From: Succinispira mobilis DSM 6222 | Lineage (GTDB): Bacteria > Bacillota > Negativicutes > Acidaminococcales > Succinispiraceae | Length of the DNA: 64,000 bases | Direction of reading: 5' to 3' | Assembly (NCBI RefSeq): GCF_000384135.1 | Contig: NZ_KB913028.1 | Location: 1,081,351-1,145,350, forward strand | Shown here: one piece after another, positions 10,042-18,874 of the stretch | Layout of the letters: the number at the start of each line of letters is the position of its first letter | Position numbering within the stretch: the stretch's first letter is position 1 | Notes under the pieces: model-generated | What the model was told of the DNA's origin: nothing | The model's database searches: none | The model's input: only the letters and a program-made list of their open reading frames with translations | Made by a program: the position numbers and the translations under genes

Positions 10042-10269
10042 ATGAAGGAATTGGTAGAATTAATTGCCAAATCCCTTGTGAGTAATCCTGATGCGGTGAG
10101 CATTGAAGAGGAAGTGAATGGTACAACCACAACACTTCGTCTTCATGTTGCCCCAGAGGATATGGGTAAGGTGATTGGCAAACAAGGAAGAATTGCAAAA
10201 GCAATTCGCAGTGTTATGAAAGCAGCCGCAACTAGAAAGAATATAAAGGTGATTGTGGATATCATCTAA
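10042..10269 (+). CDS. khpA: KH-domain RNA-binding protein KhpA
   Basis: The 75 aa single KH domain contains the GXXG loop in VIGKQGRIAKAIRS, the RNA-contacting element. In other Firmicutes KhpA pairs with KhpB (Jag/EloR) to bind RNA and influence cell elongation. It starts 4 nt after rpsP in the conserved rpsP-khpA-ylqD-rimM-trmD order. Confidence 0.93.
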   Translation: MKELVELIAKSLVSNPDAVSIEEEVNGTTTTLRLHVAPEDMGKVIGKQGRIAKAIRSVMKAAATRKNIKVIVDII

Positions 10270-10282
10270 TTTAAGGATGGAT

Positions 10283-10696
10283 ATGACTATGCAAAGTATG
10301 ATGGTTAGATTGCCAATTAATATTAAGGCTAAAGTTACAGAAAAATTGAAACGTGAACTTACTAACGAGTTTACGGCAAATTTGAAAAATGTTGAATACG
10401 AGCTAGAGCAAATCGAATTTCATGGTAAGCGTATGTTAGCTGAACAAGCAAAGCAAGATGCCCAAGGATTGCCAGCGTTGCGTGAACAAATAGAAGCTGA
10501 ACGGGCAAAGCGCTTAGAAGCAAAAAATGAGTTAGAAACAAAGATTGCTGCAACGGAAAAGTTAGAGCTAGGTGCTGAAATTATGCGCGGCAATATGGAA
10601 AGAGTTTATGAATTAAAAGTTGGCGACGTTTTAGATGAGATAATTGGTGCAGAAATTTTACTAGAAGATGGTAAAGTTATTGCGTTTAGGGAATAA
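10283..10696 (+). CDS. ylqD: YlqD family coiled-coil protein
   Basis: YlqD-type protein of unknown function; position and sequence pattern fit the family. The N-terminus reads MVRLPINIKAKVTEKLK, the centre is a charged predicted coiled coil (about residues 30-100), and the end is a short beta-rich part (YELKVGDVLDEIIGAEI). In-frame ATGs occur at 10277, 10283 and 10289; AAGG at 10273-10276 best serves 10283. It sits between khpA and rimM and belongs to the same transcript. Confidence 0.75.
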   Translation: MTMQSMMVRLPINIKAKVTEKLKRELTNEFTANLKNVEYELEQIEFHGKRMLAEQAKQDAQGLPALREQIEAERAKRLEAKNELETKIAATEKLELGAEIMRGNMERVYELKVGDVLDEIIGAEILLEDGKVIAFRE

Positions 10697-10704
10697 GAAA
10701 ACCT

Positions 10705-11202
10705 ATGAATAAGAACAAAATTATTATAGGAAAGATATTAGCCCCGCACGGTGTGCGGGGTGAAGTTCGTATTAAGCCATTAACCGAGTTGCCAGAGAGA
10801 TTTTTGACTCTTTTGGAATTGAATATTGAAGAATATGGACAACTTAAAGTAGAGCAAGCCAGATTTCATAAACAATTTGTTTTAGTAAAATTAGCTGGGA
10901 TTGAAGATATGAATGCCGCTGAAAAACTACGTGGTCACAATATAGTAATGGATAAAGCTGATTTAGGTAATTTACCAGAAGGTAGGTACTATGCTTTTGA
11001 GATTGAAGGACTAGAAGTTTATGATACGGAAAATAATTTTTTGGGCAAAATAATTGAAGTATTGCAAACAGGAAGCAATGATGTTTATATTGTGAAAAAT
11101 AATGAAGGTAAAGAATTGTTGATCCCTGCTTTGAAAAAAGTTGTAAAAAATATTGATTTGTCAGAAGGGAAAATGTTAGTTTCTCTTTTAGCTTGGGAAT
11201 AA
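10705..11202 (+). CDS. rimM: Ribosome maturation factor RimM
   Basis: Binds S19 and assists late 30S subunit assembly. The 165 aa protein has a RimM N-terminal barrel starting IIIGKILAPHGVRGEVRIKPLT and a PRC-barrel C-terminal half with YYAFEIEGLEVYD and LLIPALKKVVKNID. It stands 8 nt after ylqD and ends 2 nt before the preferred trmD start. Length is normal. Confidence 0.95.
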   Translation: MNKNKIIIGKILAPHGVRGEVRIKPLTELPERFLTLLELNIEEYGQLKVEQARFHKQFVLVKLAGIEDMNAAEKLRGHNIVMDKADLGNLPEGRYYAFEIEGLEVYDTENNFLGKIIEVLQTGSNDVYIVKNNEGKELLIPALKKVVKNIDLSEGKMLVSLLAWE

Positions 11203-11204
11203 AA

Positions 11205-11954
11205 ATGAAAATAATTTTTTTAACATTATTTCCAGAGTTGATTTTGGCAAATACACAATATAGCATTTTGCAAAAAGCAATTGAGAAAAAAATGCTTACC
11301 ATAGAAACCGTAAATCCTCGGGAATATGCAGAGGATAAACATCGGCTAGTTGATGACACTCCTTTTGGTGGTGGCAGTGGAATGTTACTTAAACCAGAAC
11401 CGTGGATTAGAGCGATTTGTTTAGCTAAAGCAGCAAATCCTTCAGCTAAGGTAATTGCAATGGTTCCTGAAGGTGAAATTTTATCTACAAAACTAGCTAT
11501 TGACATGGCCACGTCTGGACAGGATTTAATTTTTGTTTGTGGACACTATGAAGGGTTTGACGCTCGAATTTATGAGTTTGTTGATGGATTTTTATCAATA
11601 GGAGACTATATTCTTACAGGTGGCGAATTGGCAGCGTTAGTAACACTAGATGCTTTGATGCGTTTTATTCCTGGGGTTTTAGGTAAACTTGATAGTGCCT
11701 ATCAAGATAGTTTTGCTAATGGTTTATTAGAACATCCTCATTATACAAGGCCAGTTGAATTTCAAGGGCTGATTGTACCCGAAGTTTTGCGTTCGGGTAA
11801 TCATAAACAAATTAATGTTTGGCGTCGCAAAAAATCTTTGGAAAAAACTTTTTTATTGCGTAAAGATTTATTGAAAAAGAGTGAATTGCAAAGAGATGAT
11901 GGCGTATTATTGTTAGAGATAATTGACGAGGTTATAAAAAAAGAAAATGACTAG
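11205..11954 (+). CDS. trmD: tRNA (guanine-37-N1)-methyltransferase TrmD
   Basis: SPOUT-class methyltransferase making m1G37 in tRNA, which prevents frameshifting. Family motifs are VDDTPFGGGSGMLL, VCGHYEGFDARI and the trefoil-knot SIGDYILTGGELAALV. The start at ATG 11205 gives MKIIFLTLFPELI, the usual N-terminus. It lies 2 nt after the rimM stop and has no strong ribosome binding site of its own, so translation is probably coupled. The end overlaps the next gene by 8 nt. Confidence 0.96.
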   Translation: MKIIFLTLFPELILANTQYSILQKAIEKKMLTIETVNPREYAEDKHRLVDDTPFGGGSGMLLKPEPWIRAICLAKAANPSAKVIAMVPEGEILSTKLAIDMATSGQDLIFVCGHYEGFDARIYEFVDGFLSIGDYILTGGELAALVTLDALMRFIPGVLGKLDSAYQDSFANGLLEHPHYTRPVEFQGLIVPEVLRSGNHKQINVWRRKKSLEKTFLLRKDLLKKSELQRDDGVLLLEIIDEVIKKEND

Positions 11955-12516
11955 TGTATATTTAGGCTTGGTGCATTATCCAGTTTATAATCGTAATATG
12001 GAAGTTGTTACAAGTTCTGTGACTAATTTTGATATTCATGATATAGCTAGAACATGTAATACCTATGCAATTAAAAATTATTTTATAATACATCCTTCTA
12101 CAAACCAACAAGAGATAATTAACGAAATTTTGAATTATTGGAATGTTGGTTATGGTAAAGAGTGCAATCCAGATAGAAATCAAGCACTTAGTATTGTCAA
12201 ACTTGTTAATGATATTACGGAGTGTGTGTCTAATATTCAAAAAGAGACAGGTCAGCTACCGATAATTATGACAACTGATGCTCGTACATATTCAAATACG
12301 ATATCTTATAAACTGGCTAGAGAAGAATTATTGGTTCAAGAACAGCCGATATTATTGCTTTTTGGCACAGGTTGGGGAATGCAGGATAGTGTTATGCAAG
12401 CGTTTGATTATATTTTGGAACCAATATATGGGGTTGGAGAATATAATCACCTTTGCGTTCGCTCAGCAGTAGCTATTATACTTGATAGGCTACTAGGCAG
12501 TCCTTGGTGGAAATGA
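11947..12516 (+). CDS. SPOUT-like RNA methyltransferase domain protein (COG4752 type)
   Basis: The 189 aa protein begins VYLGLVHYPVYNRNMEVVTSSVTNFDIHD and contains a C-terminal LLFGTGWGM knot-like segment. This matches the SAM-dependent RNA methyltransferase family often placed after trmD in Clostridia, Negativicutes and Thermotogae. The RNA target is not known to me. It overlaps trmD by 8 nt, so it is translationally coupled. A new promoter follows its stop, so this gene probably closes the transcript that starts upstream. Confidence 0.8.
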   Translation: MTSVYLGLVHYPVYNRNMEVVTSSVTNFDIHDIARTCNTYAIKNYFIIHPSTNQQEIINEILNYWNVGYGKECNPDRNQALSIVKLVNDITECVSNIQKETGQLPIIMTTDARTYSNTISYKLAREELLVQEQPILLLFGTGWGMQDSVMQAFDYILEPIYGVGEYNHLCVRSAVAIILDRLLGSPWWK

Positions 12517-12528
12517 TAAAAATAAATC

Positions 12529-12557
12529 TTGAAAAAAGAAAAAGCATATGCTATAAT
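12529..12557 (+). promoter_or_regulatory. Sigma-A promoter of rplS
   Basis: TTGAAA (12529-12534), a 17-nt spacer and TATAAT (12552-12557) give a strong housekeeping promoter. It leaves a leader of about 57 nt before rplS. Confidence 0.75.
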
Positions 12558-12564
12558 GCTTAAG

Positions 12565-12620
12565 TGTATAACTAGTGGTCCGCTATTAATTTATGAACGC
12601 TAGATGATTAGGAGGAAAAT
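12565..12620 (+). promoter_or_regulatory. Possible structured 5' leader of rplS
   Basis: The leader contains CTAG and GCTAG arms around a G/C-containing core, just before AGGAGG at 12611-12616. L19 leaders in other Firmicutes are autoregulatory, but I could not match this one to that motif by eye. Tentative. Confidence 0.3.
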
Positions 12621-12962
12621 ATGAATATTATTGAAGTTTTAGAAAAAGAACAATTGAGAACAGATGTTCCAGATTTCCGTGCAGGCGATACTGTTAAAGT
12701 TTTCGTTAAAGTTGTAGAGGGAACTCGTGAACGTATTCAGTTGTTTGAAGGTGTAGTTATTGCTCGTACTGGTGGCGGTGTACGTGAAACATTTACTGTT
12801 AGACGTATTGCTTCAGGTGTTGGCGTAGAAAGAGTGTTCCCACTACATTCCCCACGTTTAGATAAGATAGTTGTTTCTCGTCGTGGTATTGTTCGTCGTG
12901 CGAAGCTTTATTATTTGCGCAATCTTACTGGTAAAGCAGCTAGAATTAGAGAAAGACGCTAA
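12621..12962 (+). CDS. rplS: 50S ribosomal protein L19
   Basis: Large-subunit protein at the 30S-50S interface. The 113 aa sequence begins [23 protein letters not shown] and contains [16 protein letters not shown] and [14 protein letters not shown], all characteristic. It has its own consensus promoter and an AGGAGG ribosome binding site, and a strong terminator follows, so it can be a single-gene transcript. Confidence 0.97.
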   Translation: MNIIEVLEKEQLRTDVPDFRAGDTVKVFVKVVEGTRERIQLFEGVVIARTGGGVRETFTVRRIASGVGVERVFPLHSPRLDKIVVSRRGIVRRAKLYYLRNLTGKAARIRERR

Positions 12963-12980
12963 TTTTAAAAAAAATTTGCA

Positions 12981-13010
12981 AGAGACTGCTTAGCAGTCTC
13001 TTTATTTTTT
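12981..13010 (+). terminator. Terminator after rplS
   Basis: AGAGACTGC (12981-12989) pairs with GCAGTCTCT (12993-13001) across a 3-nt loop, followed by TTATTTTTT. This is a typical intrinsic terminator. Confidence 0.88.
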
Positions 13011-13023
13011 GGGAGGAATGGTT

Positions 13024-13566
13024 ATGAAAACTAAAAATTCTAGCAGTTTAACTTGGCAAGAAGAGTTAAAAGACTGGATTATATCTATTATAATTGCTGT
13101 TATTTTAGCATTTTTTATTAGAACGTTTGTGGTAGAGCCATATTTAGTTGATGGTTCTTCAATGAATCCTACTTTGCAAAACAGTGAACGTTTGTTGGTT
13201 AATAAAGCGGCCTACCTTTTTTCGGAACCAACAAAAGATGATATCGTGATTTTTAAATTTCCTTTTGATCAATCACGCGACTTTATTAAAAGAGTAATAG
13301 CAGTTCCCGGTGATACTATAGAAATTAAATCTGGAAATGTATATTTGAATGGTCAATTGCTGAAGGAAAATTATATTTTGGAAAAAACTAAGGGTGACTA
13401 TAAAAAAGTAATAGTACCGCAAAAGCATGTATTTGTTATGGGTGATAATAGAAATAATTCAGAGGATAGTAGATTTTCACGAGTAGGTTTTGTTCCCTAC
13501 GAGCTAATAAAAGGAAAAGGGATGCTTGTTTTTTGGCCATTTGAAGTTTTTAGAAAATTACCGTAA
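13024..13566 (+). CDS. lepB: Signal peptidase I
   Basis: Membrane serine protease that removes signal peptides. One N-terminal membrane segment (about residues 16-36) precedes the catalytic Ser in DGSSMNPTL and Lys in DFIKRVIAVPGD. The C-terminal box GDNRNNSEDSRF is present. GGGAGG at 13011-13016 fits ATG 13024, while the ATG at 13018 is too close. At 180 aa it is of the compact Gram-positive type. rbgA follows at 15 nt. Confidence 0.95.
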   Translation: MKTKNSSSLTWQEELKDWIISIIIAVILAFFIRTFVVEPYLVDGSSMNPTLQNSERLLVNKAAYLFSEPTKDDIVIFKFPFDQSRDFIKRVIAVPGDTIEIKSGNVYLNGQLLKENYILEKTKGDYKKVIVPQKHVFVMGDNRNNSEDSRFSRVGFVPYELIKGKGMLVFWPFEVFRKLP

Positions 13567-13581
13567 GCAGGTGAGGTGAAT

Positions 13582-14433
13582 ATGGAATTTAAAATACAAT
13601 GGTTTCCCGGTCATATGACTAAAGCAAAGCGTATGATGGAAAAACAAATAAAATTAGTAGATATAGTTATTGAAATGTTAGATGCACGAATACCATATTC
13701 GAGCTCTAATCCGATTTTAATGGATATTATTGGTAATAAACCGAAAATAATTGTTTTTAACAAAGTTGACTTAGCTGATATCGGCAGATTAGACGCATAT
13801 GCTCAAAAGTTAAAAAATAAAGGTATTCCACTAGTTTATCTCAATAGTGTAATTGGCGGTGACTATAAGAAGCTCTTAACTACCATTAGAACTGTTGCGC
13901 AACCAATGCTAGAAAAATGGCTAAAAAAAGGTGTTAAAAATAAAGCTGTTCGAGTGATGATTGTGGGTATTCCTAATGTGGGAAAATCATCCTTAATTAA
14001 TCGCTTATTGGGAAAATCAAAAGTTAAAACTGGTGATAAACCTGGAGTAACTAGAGGAGAACAATGGATTAATATTGGAAATAACATTGAATTGTTAGAT
14101 ACACCAGGGATTTTGTGGCCCAAATTTGAGGAACCGGAAATTGGATTTTCCTTAGCAGTTACGGGCGCAATAAAAGATGAAGTGTTCGATAATCAACAAG
14201 CAGTAGAAATATTATTGAGTAGATTGTTGGAAAATTATCCTGAAGCACTTAAAGAACGTTATGATATAGAAATAGACAGCGAATTATCGATAGCAGAAAT
14301 ATTATTGGTTATTGCTCAAAAAAGAGGTTGCCTAAGGAGTGGTGGTGTTCCGGATATCAGCAAGGTTATTAACATAGTTTTGCGTGAGTATCGGGATGGG
14401 AAAATTGGGAGATTCGTTATAGATAATGTATAA
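13582..14433 (+). CDS. rbgA: Ribosome biogenesis GTPase RbgA/YlqF
   Basis: Circularly permuted GTPase needed for late 50S assembly. It starts MEFKIQWFPGHMTKAKRMM. The G4 motif NKVD comes before the P-loop GIPNVGKSSLIN, and LLDTPG follows, which is the permuted order. The C-terminal helical domain is complete. The ATG at 13582 follows GAGGTG; an in-frame GTG at 13576 is possible. The usual downstream neighbour rnhB is absent; a terminator and then hydF follow instead. Confidence 0.94.
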   Translation: MEFKIQWFPGHMTKAKRMMEKQIKLVDIVIEMLDARIPYSSSNPILMDIIGNKPKIIVFNKVDLADIGRLDAYAQKLKNKGIPLVYLNSVIGGDYKKLLTTIRTVAQPMLEKWLKKGVKNKAVRVMIVGIPNVGKSSLINRLLGKSKVKTGDKPGVTRGEQWINIGNNIELLDTPGILWPKFEEPEIGFSLAVTGAIKDEVFDNQQAVEILLSRLLENYPEALKERYDIEIDSELSIAEILLVIAQKRGCLRSGGVPDISKVINIVLREYRDGKIGRFVIDNV

Positions 14434-14485
14434 TTCGTAAAAAAATTTTTTAGCGTAACAATTGGTATAATAAATTACACAAATA

Positions 14486-14530
14486 AACTGGAATTAGATT
14501 CTAAAAGATCTAATTCCAGTTTTGCTTTTA
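14486..14530 (+). terminator. Terminator after rbgA
   Basis: AACTGGAATTAGAT (14486-14499) and ATCTAATTCCAGTT (14508-14521) form a 14-bp stem followed by TTGCTTTT. Confidence 0.85.
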
Positions 14531-14566
14531 TAATGATTAGTAACAAAATTTAATTTAAATAAGTTT

Positions 14567-14594
14567 TTGCGAATTTCTAACATTTATATATAAT
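14567..14594 (+). promoter_or_regulatory. Probable promoter of hydF
   Basis: TTGCGA (14567-14572), 16 nt, TATAAT (14589-14594). This leaves a leader of about 70 nt before the hydF ATG. Confidence 0.55.
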
Positions 14595-14670
14595 ACAAAT
14601 TGATTTTTAGCAATTTATGTTGTAACATTAGTTCAAGTGAATATTTATTAGAAAAATAGGAAGTGATAAA

Positions 14671-15891
14671 ATGCTAGATACTCCAAAAGGAAATAGATTA
14701 CATATTGCTATTTTTGGGAAGACAAATTCAGGTAAATCAAGCTTGATAAACTCCATAACTGGACAAGAAATTGCAATAGTTTCAGATATTGCTGGGACAA
14801 CTACGGATCCAGTGAGTAAGGCTATGGAAATTTTACCAATCGGCCCAGTTTTAATAATTGACACAGCTGGATTAGATGATAATACAGAACTAGGCTCCTT
14901 GCGAGTAAAGAAGTCATATGAAGTTCTAGCAAAAGCAGACATTGTCCTTTTGGTTGTAGATGCACATTATAATAAATTATCAAAAGCAGAAGAACAGTTA
15001 ATAAAAGAATTAAAAGCAAAAAAAATTCCTTATCTGATTGTTCTAAATAAAATAGATGCGCAACAACAATTAGATTTTGAAAATTTTATTCAAGCAGTCG
15101 GGGTAGATCGAGTAGTATTTGTCAGTGCAAAAGAAAATGTTGGAATCGAAGGTCTGAAAGAAGTTATTGTAAATATTGCTCAAGAAAAAGAAGAGGATAT
15201 TGGTTTATTAGAAGAACTTGTAAAAGCAAAGGATTTAGTTGTATTGGTTACACCAATAGACTCAGCAGCACCTCAAGGGCGGTTAATATTGCCGCAAGTA
15301 CAGGTTTTGCGGGATATTCTTGATCGTGATGCGATGGCGGTTGTAGTTAAGGAACAGCAATTAGAGCAGGTTTTGAAAACTATCGTAGAACCGCCTAAAT
15401 TAGTAATTACGGATTCACAGGTTTTTAATTATGTTGATTCGATATTACCAAAAGATTGGCCTTTGACCTCTTTTTCAATTTTGTTTGCTAGGCAAAAAGG
15501 AAACTTAGATGTGTTGATAAAGGGCGCAGAAGCGATAGAAGCGTTAAAAGAAGGTGATAGAATTTTAATTGCCGAAGCTTGTACGCACTATCGAACACAC
15601 GAGGATATCGGGACAATTAAAATTCCACATATGTTGGAGAAACATTGCCAAAAGAATTTTAATTTTGAACATGTTATTGGCTATAACTTTAATGAAAATT
15701 TGAACAACTACGCACTAATAATTCATTGTGGCGCTTGCATGTTAAATAGAGCAAATATGTTAACGAGATTAAAAAGAGCTCAATTAGCAGGAGTACCGAT
15801 GGTAAACTATGGCCTGTTAATCGCTTATTTAAACGGGATTTTAGCACGGAGCATAGAACCTTTCATGAAGACAACTAAGAGAGGTGTGTAA
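14671..15891 (+). CDS. hydF: [FeFe]-hydrogenase H-cluster maturation GTPase HydF
   Basis: Scaffold GTPase on which the 2Fe subcluster is assembled before transfer to HydA. N-terminal GTPase domain: GKTNSGKSSLIN, DTAGLDD and NKID. The C-terminal cluster-binding domain has the CTHYRTH and HCGAC motifs that supply Cys/His ligands. At 406 aa it is normal. HydE, HydG and the hydrogenase are not in this window. The stop overlaps the next start by one base (TAATG), so the DUF4392 gene is translationally coupled to it. The gene implies H2 metabolism. Confidence 0.95.
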   Translation: MLDTPKGNRLHIAIFGKTNSGKSSLINSITGQEIAIVSDIAGTTTDPVSKAMEILPIGPVLIIDTAGLDDNTELGSLRVKKSYEVLAKADIVLLVVDAHYNKLSKAEEQLIKELKAKKIPYLIVLNKIDAQQQLDFENFIQAVGVDRVVFVSAKENVGIEGLKEVIVNIAQEKEEDIGLLEELVKAKDLVVLVTPIDSAAPQGRLILPQVQVLRDILDRDAMAVVVKEQQLEQVLKTIVEPPKLVITDSQVFNYVDSILPKDWPLTSFSILFARQKGNLDVLIKGAEAIEALKEGDRILIAEACTHYRTHEDIGTIKIPHMLEKHCQKNFNFEHVIGYNFNENLNNYALIIHCGACMLNRANMLTRLKRAQLAGVPMVNYGLLIAYLNGILARSIEPFMKTTKRGV

Positions 15892-16910
15892 TGTCAAAAA
15901 AAATTTGCTTAGGAAGAACAATCGATACCATTACTAATTTAGATATTTCAGGGCGTGGTAGTATTGGAGATTTATATGAACTAGCATTAGCTGAAAATAA
16001 AAATGAACCTTTAAGTTTTAGTGCGGCAGAAAAAATTTTAGCTACAATTAAGCCTAAAGATAAAGTATTTTTGACTACTGGCTGGATTGATCAACCTCAA
16101 GTAGCACCGGGTTACGGTGAAACAGATGGTCCTTTAGGTACATTGGTTTTAGCAAGAGCCATAAGGAAAGCTTGCAAAGCCTGTATTATAATTTTTACAG
16201 ATGAACAGCTAGTGGCTGGTTTAAAAATATTGGCTCAAGCAGCAGGTTTTCATTGTGTAGAGCCAGATATTTTAGAAGCTTCGATTGTTACAGATAAATT
16301 AATGACCTTGAGTATTTTACCGTTTCCTGTTGAAGAGAAGCTGGCTCGAACTCAAGCCCAAGAATTATTAGATAAATATAAGCCCACTTGTCTGATTGCG
16401 ATAGAGCGGGGCGGGATGAACGAGGCAGGTAAAATTCACAATATGCTAGGTTGTGATACTAGTGTTACACAAGCAAAACTAGACTATTTATTTATTGAAG
16501 CTGGAGCAAAAGAAATATTAACCATAGCTGTGGGTGATGGTGGCAATGAAATAGGTATGGGCAATATTAAAGCTGGAATTAAACAAAAGATAAAAAATGG
16601 CGATTGTTGTCAATGCTTTTGTGGTTTAGGAATATCACCTAGTACTCGTGTTGACTTATTAGTGACTGCTACAATTTCAAATTGGGGATGCTATGGGATT
16701 GTAGCCAACTTAGCAGCTCAAACAGGTAGAGTTGAGTTATTACATCAAGTACAACTAGAAAAACAACTTTTACAAACTGCGATGTTGGCAGGCTTTCATG
16801 ATGCGATGTTTGGTTCTTTGGCATTGAGTGTCGACAATTGTGATGAACGAGTCCATTATTCCTTAATAACTCTCTTAAATGAAGCCGTAAAAAAATATCT
16901 TAATATTTAA
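15891..16910 (+). CDS. DUF4392 / D-glutamate cyclase-like protein
   Basis: The 339 aa protein contains FLTTGWIDQPQVAPGYGETDGPLG in its N-terminal half and TIAVGDGGNEIGMGN near the middle. I recognise these as hallmarks of the DUF4392 domain, related to D-glutamate cyclase (D-glutamate to 5-oxo-D-proline) of vertebrates. A bacterial role is not established to my knowledge. The one-base overlap with hydF ties its expression to hydrogenase maturation. A terminator follows. The glutamate fermentation genes 12 kb away give a possible but unproven metabolic link. Confidence 0.72.
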   Translation: MSKKICLGRTIDTITNLDISGRGSIGDLYELALAENKNEPLSFSAAEKILATIKPKDKVFLTTGWIDQPQVAPGYGETDGPLGTLVLARAIRKACKACIIIFTDEQLVAGLKILAQAAGFHCVEPDILEASIVTDKLMTLSILPFPVEEKLARTQAQELLDKYKPTCLIAIERGGMNEAGKIHNMLGCDTSVTQAKLDYLFIEAGAKEILTIAVGDGGNEIGMGNIKAGIKQKIKNGDCCQCFCGLGISPSTRVDLLVTATISNWGCYGIVANLAAQTGRVELLHQVQLEKQLLQTAMLAGFHDAMFGSLALSVDNCDERVHYSLITLLNEAVKKYLNI

Positions 16911-16957
16911 AAAACACCTAAAACAGCACAAATATGTGTATGTTTTAGGTGTTTTTT
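16911..16957. terminator. Bidirectional terminator
   Basis: AAAACACCTAAAAC (16911-16924) and GTTTTAGGTGTTTT (16942-16955) form a perfect 14-bp stem. T-rich ends lie on both strands, between the convergent DUF4392 gene and the alkA-like gene. Confidence 0.88.
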
Positions 16958-16974
16958 CTGGGAGATATTTGATG

Positions 16975-17595
16975 TTATTTATTTTCTGCGTAAAATTGCC
17001 ATAAATACCAACAAGCTAGAGAGCGCCAAGGTTCCCATAATTTAGCTATTTCATTATAAGCACTTTTTTTAGCTTTAGGATCAATTTTATATAATATTTG
17101 CATTGCTTTTTTTAGACCGAAATCATCTAGCGGCAGAAGATTGGGACGATTCAAAGCTAAAATTAGAAACATTTCAGCAGTCCAACGCCCGAACCCTTTT
17201 ACAGAAATTAGTTTATTGATTATTTCAGAATCTTTAAGTTCAGAAAATTTATCTAACTCGATAGTTTTGTTTTCAATGTTTGTAGCTAGTTCAAGAATAT
17301 ATTCGGCTTTAGGCAAGGAAATCCCTAAGGAAATAAATACGTCAATAGGAGTTGCCAAAACTTCCTTTGGATTTAGGTGGGATGTTTTGTAGTGATTTTT
17401 AACGTTAGTAAATAGTGTATTGGCAACATCAGGGGATAACTGTTGTGAAATAATTCCTTTAATTAGCATTGCAAAGTATAAATTGCTGTCAATAGGTTTT
17501 AAAGTACAAGCCCCATATTTATTAATTAAATTTTTTAAAATTGGATCTGTTTCTTTTAAAAAATCTTCTCCAATTTGCCATTCTTTGTTTTGCAT
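16975..17595 (-). CDS. DNA-3-methyladenine glycosylase II-like (HhH-GPD)
   Basis: Base-excision repair glycosylase of the AlkA class. The helix-hairpin-helix SVKGFGRWTAEMFLI is followed by the catalytic Asp in LLPLDDFG, about 18 residues on. The 206 aa protein corresponds to the catalytic core and lacks the N-terminal AlkA domain. No FeS cysteines are seen at the C-terminus, which argues against MutY/Nth. The ATG at 17595 has GGAGG at good spacing; the in-frame TTG at 17607 overlaps that site. It stands alone, divergent from the efflux operon. Confidence 0.85.
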   Translation of the reverse strand: MQNKEWQIGEDFLKETDPILKNLINKYGACTLKPIDSNLYFAMLIKGIISQQLSPDVANTLFTNVKNHYKTSHLNPKEVLATPIDVFISLGISLPKAEYILELATNIENKTIELDKFSELKDSEIINKLISVKGFGRWTAEMFLILALNRPNLLPLDDFGLKKAMQILYKIDPKAKKSAYNEIAKLWEPWRSLACWYLWQFYAENK

Positions 17596-17780
17596 AAATA
17601 CCTCCAATTAATATCTTTAGACATTTATTATTATAACTTGCATATATATATTAAATCAAGTTTATAAATTAAGTTACAAAGAGTTCACCGAATTGTCACT
17701 ATTATTTTTCTGAAAAAGAGGTAATTATAACGGCATTATGATATAATTTATGCAGTAATTCAAGAAAAGGTGTGATGTAT

Positions 17781-18863
17781 ATGCAATATATAGCTAAGTA
17801 TAAGTGGATAATTATTTGTTTAGGACTGTTAATACTAGTAGGGGGCGGTGGCTATAAATATTGGCAAAGTAAAGCTGCTAAAGAGCCATTGCAAAATTTA
17901 AGGACTGCAAAAGTCGAAGTTGGCAGTGTCCGCTCTTTAATTTCAGCTACAGGAACAATAAATCCCGTGAATACTGTAGATATAAGTTCTAAAATAACTG
18001 GTCGGATTGTTGATGTTAAAGTTAAGGAAAATGATATAGTTCAGGCTGGTCAAACATTAGTTTTATTAGATGATGCTCAAGCAAAAAGTGATTTAAGTCA
18101 AACTCAAACCAAATTGAATAATTTGCAATTGAATTATGAAAGAAATTTGCAACTATATCGAGATGGAGCTATTGCTAAATCAACTTTAGATACTGTTGAA
18201 ACAGAGTATTTAGTTGCCCTAGCCGCTTATGAGAAAAATTTAGACAATTTAGCCGATACTGTAATAAAGGCTCCAATTACAGGTGAAGTTATTGGCAAGC
18301 CTATCCCGGCAGGTCAAACTGTAGCGCCAGGGATTTCTACACCGATGGTATTAATGACAATTGCAGATATGTCCAAGATGCAAATTGAAACTTTAGTGGA
18401 TGAATCTGATATTGGCAAGGTGAAGATAGGTCAGGCGGTTGAATTTACAGTTGATTCCTATGATCAAACTATTTTTAAGGGACAGGTAAGATTAATATCA
18501 AAGAAAGCAGTTACACAGCAAAATGTCATCTACTATACAGTCTATGTTGAAGTTGAAAATACAAAAAATAAGTTAATTCCAGGGATGACTGCCAGAACAA
18601 ATATTTTGCTAGCAGAAAGTAAAAATGCGTTGATTGTGCCATTAAATGCTATAAAGGATTATAAAGGCGAAAAATATGTTCAAGTTTATAAGAAAGAAAA
18701 TGGTGTAGAACGTGTAGAGGAAGTAAAAGTAGTAGTTGGTTTGACAGGTGAAAATGGTGTAGAGATAAAATCAGGCTTAAAAAAAGAAGATGTAGTTGTA
18801 ATTCGTTCTTCCAAAAATAAAGATTCGAGTAATATCCAAGCAAGACCACCAGTAAGATTTTAG
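17781..18863 (+). CDS. MacA/HlyD-like periplasmic adaptor subunit
   Basis: Membrane-fusion/adaptor protein of a tripartite-type ABC exporter. One N-terminal membrane anchor (about residues 8-26) is followed by a biotinyl-lipoyl half (VDISSKITGRIVDVKVKENDIVQAG), a coiled-coil hairpin (about 85-150), a barrel domain (MTIADMSKMQIETLVDESDIG) and a membrane-proximal domain. AAGGTG precedes ATG 17781; upstream in-frame GTG 17772 and ATG 17775 are less well spaced. The MacAB-type ATPase and permease follow directly. The cargo cannot be read from the sequence. Confidence 0.88.
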   Translation: MQYIAKYKWIIICLGLLILVGGGGYKYWQSKAAKEPLQNLRTAKVEVGSVRSLISATGTINPVNTVDISSKITGRIVDVKVKENDIVQAGQTLVLLDDAQAKSDLSQTQTKLNNLQLNYERNLQLYRDGAIAKSTLDTVETEYLVALAAYEKNLDNLADTVIKAPITGEVIGKPIPAGQTVAPGISTPMVLMTIADMSKMQIETLVDESDIGKVKIGQAVEFTVDSYDQTIFKGQVRLISKKAVTQQNVIYYTVYVEVENTKNKLIPGMTARTNILLAESKNALIVPLNAIKDYKGEKYVQVYKKENGVERVEEVKVVVGLTGENGVEIKSGLKKEDVVVIRSSKNKDSSNIQARPPVRF

Positions 18864-18874
18864 GTGGTGTTAAT

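Noticed and set aside
10844-11512. 222-codon minus-strand frame opposite rimM and trmD
   Set aside because: It lies opposite two certain genes with better codon patterns and motifs, and the translation shows no recognisable domain.
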